A DNA stretch of 64,000 nt from Trametopsis cervina (lineage: Eukaryota; Basidiomycota; Agaricomycetes; Polyporales; Irpicaceae): the NCBI GenBank assembly GCA_022385755.1, contig MU278363.1, positions 498,661 to 562,660 of the forward strand. Direction: 5' to 3'. Below the pieces are notes generated by a model, which saw only the letters and a program-made list of their open reading frames with translations, was not told the origin of the DNA and made no database searches. The position numbers were made by a program, and so were the translations under genes. Of the stretch, positions 48,393-58,301 are shown one piece after another. Numbering within the stretch: position 1 is the first letter of the stretch; the number at the start of each line of letters is the position of its first letter.

Positions 48393-48813
48393 ATGCCTCT
48401 ATCGAGGGCACCACTTGTGGTTCACCGATATGTAGCCCGCTCCAGACACCTTCAGCTGGCCCCTCGCCGACGGTACGCGTCCGGAGACGCACAAAACAAG
48501 CAGCCGTCCCCTCATGCCCAATTCTATTCGGACATGGTCCCGAACATGGTCCCTATCGCGCTCTTAGGTTCTGCTATTTTCATCGTGAGTTCCGATCGTT
48601 TTTCATTTTAATCTTGCGCCTCTGAACGGTTGCGACTATGTATAGGGTCTGCGGCTCTTGCAGGGCAAGCTATCTCACGAACGCTACTTAGATGAAGTTA
48701 ATGCCAAAGTAGCCGAGCTGGAACGTGAAGTCGAAGAACTTCGCCAGCAAAGAACCGTAGCACCTTTGCTCAGTCTTCCCAAAGAAGTCGGTAAACGTGG
48801 GTGGTTCTCATGA
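48393..48813 (+). CDS. Small mitochondrial-type single-pass membrane protein
   Basis: Two exons, 48393-48584 and 48646-48813; 119 aa. The N-terminus is rich in Arg/Ser/Ala without acids (VVHRYVARSRHLQLAPRRRY), a strong matrix-targeting presequence with likely cleavage before ASG. One hydrophobic segment (MVPIALLGSAIFIGLRLLQG) follows, then a coiled coil (EVNAKVAELEREVEELRQQR). The layout suits an inner-membrane accessory subunit or assembly factor, but no named family is recognised. The intron (GTGAGT donor, TATAG acceptor) splits the membrane segment. Confidence 0.75.
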
Positions 48814-49291
48814 ACGATGCAACCTAGAAGCCGTATGTTTGTTCCGTCTGGGCGGAGTCCGTTCGTGAGTTGAATAGACGGTGCACCGTTGCATACTCTG
48901 ACCTGATTTATCCTCCTCCCGACAGGTGCTCTCATTCTGTAACACCCTCCTGCTCCGCTGTTATGTGGCTGCGCTACTTTCGACACCATTGACAGCTGTA
49001 GATAACTGACACACGTGTCAGGTAGGACTGGAGCGTGCGCAGGTGGAAAGTCTGGTTTCAAAATGCCGACTTACAACTCCAGTCCCGCGGGCTGTTGTAG
49101 GGGACTCAACATATTCAGAGCCAATGCAATGCTGTTTCCATCATCTAGTGTCCGAATATTATTAGGAGTACGTCCTTTAGTACGACAGGGTTACCAAGAT
49201 AAAAATCACGACGGGGATCAAATATTAGGCAGCACAATGAGCAACCATACGAAAGCAGGGGTATACACGAATACGACTCGTCAAAACACAT
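48814..49291. other. Convergent 3' intergenic region
   Basis: 478 bp between the stops of two converging genes. Nothing recognisable; an open frame here has no coding character. Confidence 0.5.
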
Positions 49292-50730
49292 CTAGTACTT
49301 CAAGTTTTTGATGAGGTCTATTTGATGACGCTCATAAGTTTTGGCCGTGCTGAGGAATACGTCAATATCACGTTCGCCTCTCCGACCAAAGTGCAAAGGA
49401 TTAGCTACCTCAATAAAGCTGCTGCAAAGCCTGTGAACGTTTGCACTGGTGACTTCGCCCTCTGAAGGTTGAATACGTTATAGGCTGAATAGGCATATGG
49501 AACGTGATCAGCAGGAGCGCAGCTTTGCACTGAGTTAGAAGTTGCACTCACAGACGAAGATAAGATCCATGAATAGCTTCCATCTGGACATAACTATCCA
49601 ATGATCCTGCCGCTGTAGCCGCTTCAATTCTTTGTCGTCGAGCTTGTTTGCTCGAGGGTTCGACTTCGCTGAGGCGCCCAGCATTGACTCGTCATATAGT
49701 CGTTCCTCGACTGAACAGAGACTCAGTTAAGGTTATCGAGGCGTGTGTGATTTCGTACGTACCTTGCTTTCGCTGTTCCGTGATCACGCTTCTCTCCACG
49801 GCGTTCTCCACCAGGTTCACGAGCGTGCTGAGGAACCAACACCAGTCGGCGTAGTATGCCGCTCGTACGCCCACCCGTTTACTTATTAGTCCTACTCTTG
49901 ACATCGTTGAGATATCGTCCGATAGCCCATTGGCTAGTTCAAGCAGTGTCGGAGGAGATGCGTGTAGGAAGGTGTGGAGGAATGGCCTAGCCTTCTTCTT
50001 CGAGGAACGGTTTGAGTCAAAGGACTGGCTCTCGGCATGCTGGGCCAGGATTTCTGTCAGAGGGCTTAGCCAGTTGAAGAGGATCAACAGTTTCCTGGTT
50101 GTGTGCATTAGTATTTAATAAAGAGAGACATGCGCTATTCCAATGCGCCACTCGTGCGTGCCACAACTCACCTCGTTAGCGAAAAGTGGCCAATAGCAAC
50201 CTCAAAGCGCTTGACCAATGCTTTCTCCCATGGCGGACGTTGCGCGAGCTTGAATAGTTTTGAACGTGACAGTGTAGTATGGAACAGGAGATACAGCCTC
50301 ATGCTATATTGCATGACTTTCTGCGAATCACGCGGGTGATACTCAGTATGCTCGGAAGCGATGGGCCGAAACTACTCACGATTGCTTTATCCCTCCCATA
50401 GCTCGTCTTCAGTATCTCTCTCCATACATCCTCCTTCCTCACTTTACGCTTTGCCTCCTGCTGCGCCTTGTCCTCTTCGTCATCCGAGAAGTACTCTGGT
50501 TGTTCTTCCATGACCTCTTCCTTCGGTGTATATATGTCCCCTCCATACACGTGGTTAGAACTGACTATAGAGGCCCTAGGTGTACGTGGCGGATGAGAAG
50601 ACAGTGGGTTCATCTGGAACGAGCTTGTAGATGACGCAGGGAACGTCCCATCATAAAACCCGTCTTCATGGATGGATGACGAAGAGGCGGTGTGGTCGTG
50701 CGCAGAGTGTGGAAACGATATAGACGACAT
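49292..50730 (-). CDS. PEX11: Peroxisomal membrane protein PEX11 family
   Basis: Six exons in transcript order: 50730-50380, 50320-50172, 50094-49763, 49710-49552, 49484-49409, 49349-49292; 374 aa. An N-terminal low-complexity region of ~95 residues (Ser/Pro, then EEQPEYFSDDEEDKA) precedes the PEX11 domain: DKAIKVMQYSMRLYLLF, then VAIGHFSLTRKLLILFNWL, AAYYADWCWFLSTLVNLVEN, WKLFMDLIFVSYNVFNL and the conserved end FTGFAAALLSTAKTYERH. PEX11 proteins tubulate and divide peroxisomes. The last 58-nt exon is required to finish the conserved end. The extended acidic N-terminus is longer than in yeast Pex11. Confidence 0.88.
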
Positions 50731-51016
50731 TCTATCCGTCCAACCAAGTCGGTAACTGCCACGAGTGCGTCGCCACTACAGGTATACGGCGGAGGCAAAG
50801 GTCGTTGACGCGGTCGTGAACCGCCACGGTATCTTAGACGTCCAAAGCGTGGGCGCGTACCAAACAAGCCACGTGAAATTACCATTCGCAGAGGCGTACG
50901 CGCTCGCGCGCCTAACTCGAAGCGTGCACCTGCCTTTTGGGGACAGGCTACACTCTGCAGGCGTTGCTGGTGCGCGCCGGTGGTCGTTGCATGCATCCAC
51001 CCTCTAGCTCGCTGAG
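50731..51016. promoter_or_regulatory. Short divergent promoter, PEX11 / Tctex-type dynein light chain
   Basis: 286 bp head-to-head, so the two genes must share promoter DNA. Confidence 0.5.
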
Positions 51017-51652
51017 ATGATGCCCTCTGGCCTCCGTTCTCCGCCAACCCCCCGCTCAGGCGCGCCCTCACCACGGCCGACGTTTGACGCAGACTTGCTA
51101 CGCGCGTACGTTAAAAAACTGTTGCAGACGAATCTGACGTCTGCGGTGTGGCCGCCTGCGCGAGAACGCGAACGCGTGAAGTCATGGATGAAGGATATCG
51201 GGGAGAGGGTGAAGGAGAGGATGTTGGGTGCGCCTTACGCTTTCCCTCGGATGTGTACCGTTGCTAATGCTGCTGTGTAAACAGAGATACAACCCAGAGG
51301 CTTGTGAGTACAAACACCGCTGCGGTTTGTGAGGGGGCTTCGCAGGACTGATGGCCTGTCGCTACGCGCCAGTAAATACATTGTCACAACACAAATCACA
51401 GAGAACCTCGGCCAGGGAGGGAGGTACGTCTGGCAGGTCTGCACCGCGTTCAGGCAAACTCAAACGGGTTCTATGATGACAGGGCAGACATGGTGTGTCA
51501 CTGGGAAGACTCAGATGTGGTTATTCAGGAGATGTTTGCCAACGTAAGCTCACCCAAGTATTCTCGTCTAACAACACTCTAATGCCCTTCCGTTGTGGCG
51601 CTAGGACTCGCTGATTTGTATTTGCATTGCTTATGCGGTCCGGACATTCTGA
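51017..51652 (+). CDS. Tctex1-type dynein light chain
   Basis: Five exons: 51017-51227, 51285-51303, 51373-51423, 51483-51543, 51605-51652; 129 aa. After a Pro/Ser-rich N-terminus, helices (FDADLLRAYVKKLLQTNL; ERVKSWMKDIGERVKERML) lead into the beta core: QPRGFKYIVTTQITENLGQG, then ADMVCHWEDSDVVIQEMFAN, then SLICICIAYAVRTF, the order of the Tctex1 fold. The family forms dimers on dynein intermediate chains. The second exon is only 19 nt, and splicing must be exact to rebuild GFKYIV. Two ATGs in tandem (51017, 51020) make the start uncertain by one residue. Confidence 0.85.
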
Positions 51653-54356
51653 TTTACGCTGGAATACTCTGTGTACAACCACTCTAATACCTTTCATCTA
51701 CTGGAGAACGGATATGATACTACGCAATATGGTAATTCATGGGCAGGTGTCCTGTGACGCCGTTGATTGGCCCTTCCTTACGCCTCTGTCCGCTGCTATG
51801 ATGCTGAATCGACGCCGTTTTCGAATGCTATCATCGAAGCAAATCAATGACCGAAGGATTAAGTTAGCGCATGCGGAGGAAATCTTTGAGGGGTGCGAGT
51901 CACGACAATTGCGACCGTATGTCCTCCAATTTTTGCCGCACGAGTATGCAGAACTCAAAGGCTCCAAACACAGGTGCGTCGGCGATCTGCGAGCAACTAT
52001 GGTATAGCTACACGAAACGCGTCTGAATTACATGCTGTGCCGAGAATCAATATAGCCACCAGCATGCCGCCGCATAGCCAGAACGAGTATGCCAGTGCCA
52101 CGAAGGCCCTGGCCGACCATATACATCAACCATCACGTCAACGTGTTACGCTGAGACGGGCTGTCATATATCAACGGAACAAGGAAGGGCGATGGACCAA
52201 TGAGCGGATATGCTTCACAGATGGAGTTAACAAATGGTACCGAATCGGGGGCGATGTTCTCTCGTGGTTCTGTAAGCACTGCTCTTTCGTGCGATTCTCG
52301 ATACCCATACGGCATATCTCTGACACCAGCCCGCTTGTTATCATGCAGTTCCTATTGAGGTTGTCAACTGACATCGTCTGTTGACATCACGCTATATCGC
52401 CATATCACAGCGGGACGCTGATCATGGACCAGCTCTGTGGCAGAACACCTGTGTCACGCAGGCCAGAGTAGGCCGCGGGCACAGTGACAGCACCGCAGGA
52501 CAATATGCCGCACAATGTCATAGGAGATCAGAACATGATACGGAACGTTCCCTTTACGTTGCGCAGCTCGTGGCCTTTACTAATGGTTCTCCCACAGAAG
52601 ACCGCCGATAGGCTGTTCGTACATATGTAACTTGTATGAATGGCCATACCTCAGATCAGAAAACAGATTGTGTTTGCAGGGACCCCGGGTTACTCTTGCA
52701 CTCAACAAACGGCCCATTAAATTTAATCGTTACGGCTTCTTGGTCACGAACGGACTTCTGCCGCGACTCTGGCTCGCGACGACATGTTGCACGGAATCCG
52801 CGGAGAATTTCAAGAGAATCCCGCTGCAACTTTAAGCTCACACTAGACTGTCCAATTCATTTATTCGTGAATTCTTCCTCTGTCAGTCCTATAGTCATGC
52901 TTCCTATGCTAATCCCTGACCATTAGCCTGCACGTCATCCATGCTAGCTGATGCGCTACTTCAATCCATTTCTCTGATCATTAATTGTGGGGTGCAATGG
53001 ACATCCCGTATGCACGAAAGAATCCTCCGTGCGAAGCTCACTCAGTTGTCGCAGACGCCTTCGGGTCAATACTTCGAGACCTAGGTCGTCCACTACAAAT
53101 TGTAGCAGCCTCGGTCTCGTACCGTCTGTAGCCGTGCTCACTCATGTATTGCCACTCTGCTGGGTAGGCTCTAGGAATGGCACAATGAATGTTGGGGTAG
53201 CTTACCTCACTGTCACTGGTGCGACATCTCGCGGCCAATTTTGTTGAGGCATTGCTCGACACTCACTGGGCCTTGAACCGTAAGTGACTTTGGCCATCAG
53301 TGTTCCGTAGCTGACATAACGATCGACGCATCTCTTTCAGTGTTTCTCGGTGTCGCCTCCGAGTCTGCTGCTACCATTCATCACAACCCTCCAATCGCAG
53401 CTCTCATATCAAGCCTATCGCCTTCGTTTCTTCGACTTCGGCCAACTTACAAGGCACAAGGACGTTCAGAAGCTGCTACACTCGGTGCTGACTATAGCTG
53501 AGTCATACATGGAAAAGAACTCGTTCTAGAGGCGCACCGAGGCCTTCCAAGCCGTGGCTTGTATGCTGCAACGTGTCTGAGAGAAGCTACGTCGAAGGCA
53601 AACTGTTTGACAGGCTGTACAAATTATCGCAACCGTCTTCACGTGAAAATCCTGGGGCTGCTGGGAGACCGGACGGGGTAGATGGCTGTTGTGCCATAGA
53701 ACTCACATGTTCATGCAATGCTAACACCACTTCTTGGATTAGATGTGATCTTGATATGCCATGATAGCGGGCTGGAATTTTGTTCTTTCTTAGCTTCCTT
53801 GAGGGGAGATGGATTCAGGTTTAACCGCCGCGGCATGTGATTGATCCGCAAACGCCACAAAGTTTCGGCCTCTTTAGTCACTCTGTATCGTTCAATCCAG
53901 AGACTTCAGACCTCGAGAGGCGTATACGTATAAAGGTGTGTAGTATTCCTCGACTGCACAATCGTATCTTACGCGCCTTCTACGCTGGTTAGATCTCGCC
54001 GGTGAGTTTCATGGGAACGTTCCACCCATCTGGGTGTCAGGCCAGAGCTGCCTTCGCGTCCAGGATGCACTGCCGGGCCAATCATTGTATCGCCAGTGCG
54101 CTAGACTCATGTTCCGCTCCTCTTGCGAAGAGACTGAGAGTTCTCTGTTGAATGGATGAATTGGGTCTAACATCATGATGGGTCATACTCGACAATATCT
54201 ACTCCAGTCCATGTCCCCTTCCCCCACTATAACCTCAGTGTCTTCGCATCGATTTACAGTGATCGGTTGTCTCATTTTCCGTTGATTTTAGGGGCGCAAA
54301 ACTTCCGAATACAGTGAAGTTCAACCACCAGAACATACACGTTGCCAGGAACGGAC
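51653..54356. other. 2.7-kb region with no intact gene
   Basis: Short interrupted protein-like stretches occur on the plus strand, for example around 52,015-52,280 and 53,335-53,530, but all break at stops and no family motif is visible. No terminal repeats or target-site duplications were found by eye. It could be decayed mobile DNA or gene remnants. Confidence 0.4.
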
Positions 54357-55295
54357 ATGTCGACAACTACGCCCCTTCCTATTCCGGAGCAAATCCAGAA
54401 ATTACGAACATTCCTAGCAGAGGATCCAGATGCCGGATGGAACAAAGCATGGTGCGCAGTCTGCTGTCTTGCACATATCAACAAAGGCTCATCGGTCACA
54501 TTGTTCATGTTTTCAAGGGACAACAAATTCACACCGTGGGATGTTGGTGCCGTGCAACCTCCTTTCTATGACATTTTGAAGTCGACGGAGATCGGTTTTC
54601 CGAGAACGGGTCGCGCGCTTGTTCCCGGCTGTGGAAGGGTATGTTTAGCGAGCTCGACCATGCGGCCACTCTGATCGTACGGAAATAAGGCTTTCGACGC
54701 GATATACATTGCCAACGAATTAGGGCTCGATACCTTGGCGATTGACATCGCCCCATCCGCCGTCAAGGCTGCTGAAGCGTGCGTGATATATCTCGGCTAT
54801 GGGTAACGCATTCAAAGAATATTTGCAGCCTTATCGCGTCACAGGAAATGTCCGGCAAGGTTTCCGTTCGGGTGCAAGATTTCTTCAATTTCGAAGTACC
54901 AGAATCGGAGAAATTCGACCTAGTCTATGACTACACGTATGTACACAACTGCTTTATCTTTGATGCGTTTGTTCTCATGCCTTGGTTCCGCGAACAGTTT
55001 CTTTGTCGCTATTCGTCCGTACAGGAGGAAAGAATGGGGCAGCAAGATGTCGTCTATTGTTAAACCAGGCGGTTATTTGGTCACCCTTGCGTTCCCTCTG
55101 GATTCCCAAGACTTTGATGGTCCACTCTCCACCGTATCCACGCGTGAGAACGGACCTCCGTTTCTCATCAGGGTGGAGGATTATGCGGAAGTGTTAGGAG
55201 ACGTCTGGACCAAAGTCATTGACAAGGTTCCCGAAAGGAGCGAGGAGTCTCACATCAACAAGGAACGGATTGTAGTATGGCGGAGGAACCTATAA
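54357..55295 (+). CDS. TPMT/HOL-type SAM-dependent methyltransferase
   Basis: Five exons: 54357-54451, 54518-54638, 54690-54778, 54829-54936, 54998-55295; 236 aa. The SAM fold is typical of thiol/halide methyltransferases: GWNKAWDNKFTPWDVG (the family W...W....PWD.G signature), motif I VPGCGR, the acidic end of beta 2 (LAIDI), FDLVYDYTFF (motif for the active site) and LVTLAFPL. Related fungal enzymes methylate halides, thiols or thiocyanate. The first intron (66 nt) has no stop in frame and is called because removing it restores the signature. The upstream frame starts only at a TTG, so the ATG at 54357 is used. Confidence 0.88.
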
Positions 55296-55477
55296 GACTT
55301 GACCACAGCTCGGAATCAGGTCGTGTAACATTGTTAGTTTCGTTACTGTACTAGCATGCTATCCAACTTCAACAAGTATGGGCGCTAGCGCCACGTGGTA
55401 TCATTTTGATTGGTGGCAGAAATAATTGCTACGTGCAAGCTCTCACATGCTATAACTCTGTCCTCAGTGACTCGTCA

Positions 55478-57589
55478 ATGTCATTCTCGCGACTATGCCT
55501 GAGGACAAAAATCCCCCTTAATAAGTTTCCTCAGGCATCCACTTCCGCTCTATCCCGCTGCCTTCACACGTCGCCGCCATGTAACTCGGCCGCTGTGCTC
55601 ACTCCGAGTGTCGAGTTAGACCTTAGTAGACCTACCCTTATAAGGCGCGACCCGAAGGAGGCTATTAAGTGGAAGAAGTTGGAGGATTTCAAGGCAAGCC
55701 TGGAGCAAGAAGGATTTAGCCGTGGGCGTGTATGGTCTTCCTACGTCGACTTGCTTAACTTCCTGCGCCCCGACCAGATCCCTCTGAAAGTACACCAAAA
55801 GGTCTTGCGACGATGTACAAACTCACTGGCGCAGGCAAAGTTCGACTTATTGCTCCGAATGCAGCGAAAGGAGAAGATTCGTGCCGTGCATCCCTATGAA
55901 TCGCGTTTCCAGGCAATCATCTACAACATACGGCAGGCTGGGTATCAGCCGTCTGCCAACGACTACCACTTCATCCTACTACACTTTGCCGCGGTAGGCC
56001 AACATCTGGGAGCTCTACAGGTTCTACGCGAGATGTCAGAGATCGGGTTACAGAGGACAGGGAAGGCGTATGGGTTATGTCTTCAAGCCATGCACCGTCG
56101 GCTCACTCTTCCTATATGGCATGAAGCTCGACCACGGCTAGCGGCAGGAATAGCGAAGCTGGTATTCAAGATGTTGAAGGAGATGGATGATCACAAAGTG
56201 CCGTTCACAAGTCGGACCATTGATCTTTGCTTCAGGATTGTTGGAGAAACCCTCGAGGACGAGCCTTTCGAAAGGCTCATGAGGCTGGCGTATGGCATCG
56301 ACCTGGCCTATCCCGATCGTCCACCCCTAGAATTCTGGGGCAAAGACGAGTCTTCCAGCGCGTCAGACGCGTCTCTGCCGACCTTGACTCCTTTCCCCTT
56401 CACCACTGCCGCTCTAAACAACACCGTCGAATTCCTTGGCCGCAAGGGCCGAATATCCAAACTGGTCCAGTCCTTCGAGGTCCTTACCACCCCTTTGCCC
56501 TCCAGCGCCTTTGTCTCACACGATTCCTCCTATATGGACGATGCGGATGAAGACTTCGGTGACGATCACCCCGAGGTTGCGCCCTTCACGCCACCCCACG
56601 CCGAACCAAACACTGAGACCTTCGAAACCCTCATCAAATGGATTTCTCAGAATAACCACGCCCCTCTGGCGCGACATTATCTCTACCAAGCATATCGTCA
56701 TGACCGAGATACAGACCGTGCATTACGACAAGCATTGAAGGAGAACGCCGACTTTGCGCAAGCTCCCATACCTCGCGCCTTGTTTACGAGTGGCATGCTT
56801 CAGTCCGTCTTTGGACTCACCAATCGAGAGAAGAAGATACCGATGATGCGATGGACCTTGCACATGCTGCATAAGACGAAGAATAATCGCAGGTCCGACA
56901 TCGTCTTCTACCGCAGGTTGGAAGAGAAGCAACGCGAGGCTCTCGCAGTGGCTAGCGCAGAGCAACTGGACACCGATACCTCCGCCCCCGAACCTCCGTC
57001 CCCTGGCTCACCTGAAGCTGATGATAATACGACTGCACCGGTCGTGGAGGCCATCGAACCATCAGTATTACCCGAGGACACCAGCACATCGTCGTCATCC
57101 ACAGCGTTTGATATCAGCGACCAGCCTGAGTCCGTGGTCGAAGATAACCCTGAGTCTTCCCTGGTTTCTAAACGCAGCAAGGCACAGCGGACTCGGATTA
57201 TGCGCGATACATTCGACATCAACTTACATTTAGCCATGCTTCGCCGAGAGTATAGTCGACTCCTTCTCCTCGAAGCTCGGATGACAGATGTAGTCGGACG
57301 GACCACACAGAGAGTCAAGGAACGGCTGGGACGTCGTGTATGGGCATCGAAAGACATATATCTTCGAAGTCAGAAGGCTCGTGTGTTGATCACCAAGGAG
57401 CAGTGGCGACAGAGTGTCAACTACCGGGAGCGGCGCACAACACCAGAAGAGGATCCTGAGGAACTTGCTGCACTAGGTCTCCTCAGTCCCAGAACTACTT
57501 TCGTGAAGGGCATGCCACTCGATTTCTTCACACCGTCGGGGATATCACCAAGCCCGAAAGAAAGCAGTTCAGAATCGGAGGAGATATAG
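55478..57589 (+). CDS. Mitochondrial PPR-like protein
   Basis: Single exon, 703 aa. The start carries a mitochondrial presequence (MSFSRLCLRTKIPLNKFPQA, Arg/Lys-rich with no acids) leading to CLHTSPPC. Helical repeats follow with pentatricopeptide-like spacing (RFQAIIYNIRQAGYQPSAND, YHFILLHFAAVGQHLGALQV, AYGLCLQAM, GIAKLVFKMLKEMDDHKVPF). An acidic, Ser/Thr-rich linker separates them from a basic C-terminal helical region (LHLAMLRREYSRLLLLEARM). A role in mitochondrial RNA or translation is inferred from the repeats and targeting signal. The frame extends upstream only from a TTG, so the ATG at 55478 is used. Confidence 0.75.
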   Translation: MSFSRLCLRTKIPLNKFPQASTSALSRCLHTSPPCNSAAVLTPSVELDLSRPTLIRRDPKEAIKWKKLEDFKASLEQEGFSRGRVWSSYVDLLNFLRPDQIPLKVHQKVLRRCTNSLAQAKFDLLLRMQRKEKIRAVHPYESRFQAIIYNIRQAGYQPSANDYHFILLHFAAVGQHLGALQVLREMSEIGLQRTGKAYGLCLQAMHRRLTLPIWHEARPRLAAGIAKLVFKMLKEMDDHKVPFTSRTIDLCFRIVGETLEDEPFERLMRLAYGIDLAYPDRPPLEFWGKDESSSASDASLPTLTPFPFTTAALNNTVEFLGRKGRISKLVQSFEVLTTPLPSSAFVSHDSSYMDDADEDFGDDHPEVAPFTPPHAEPNTETFETLIKWISQNNHAPLARHYLYQAYRHDRDTDRALRQALKENADFAQAPIPRALFTSGMLQSVFGLTNREKKIPMMRWTLHMLHKTKNNRRSDIVFYRRLEEKQREALAVASAEQLDTDTSAPEPPSPGSPEADDNTTAPVVEAIEPSVLPEDTSTSSSSTAFDISDQPESVVEDNPESSLVSKRSKAQRTRIMRDTFDINLHLAMLRREYSRLLLLEARMTDVVGRTTQRVKERLGRRVWASKDIYLRSQKARVLITKEQWRQSVNYRERRTTPEEDPEELAALGLLSPRTTFVKGMPLDFFTPSGISPSPKESSSESEEI

Positions 57590-58301
57590 CGTAAGTCAGC
57601 TCTCACACGTTCCAGCTACAGTTACAAATATACTGATGGACGTGTCTGTCCTTCAGCATAGTTTGGATACGTGTTTCTCAGATCATACGCTTTCTGCGAA
57701 TGTTGCAAGTTGAGGGACGTGATAACAGATACGTTTGTGACTTCGAGGGATGTAGTCATGATATTGACACTGGCAGCTACAGTTGATTGGCTATGTTCGG
57801 CCCCTGGTCGTCATTCTGTCTGTTTGTCATCCGCTTGTTCACAGTTGCCTGTTTTGTATGTCTCGCACATGTTACCGAAAGGACATATACACTACGAATA
57901 TAGATGTAATACCTGATGAGCCGCTGAGATCTTCGGGTTCCCGCTATCACATCACGGCTGACAACAGATTCTCGGAGGCAGTATGATTGCTGACAGTATG
58001 TTTGTATTGCTGACAGCGATAACAACGCGTCTGAGCCCTATTCAATCTTGAATTTCATCGACTACATACGACACAAGACCAAAACAGATTAAGGATTAAT
58101 TCAATGATTGACAACGACAGATGAAACAGACATGCTGGCAACAAGACAAGAACACGAAAGCATGGTGCAGGAGCTGTAATTACGATAACGATATTAACTT
58201 GAAAGGAGAGAGAGCGACTGCATAAGGGGAATGGCGGAACGACAGCCGACGGTGAGGGGGTATATGAAATGGGCAAGCATTTACAATGGCCTTAGACCAA
58301 T
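57590..58301. other. Convergent 3' intergenic region
   Basis: 712 bp between two converging stops. No gene seen. Confidence 0.5.
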
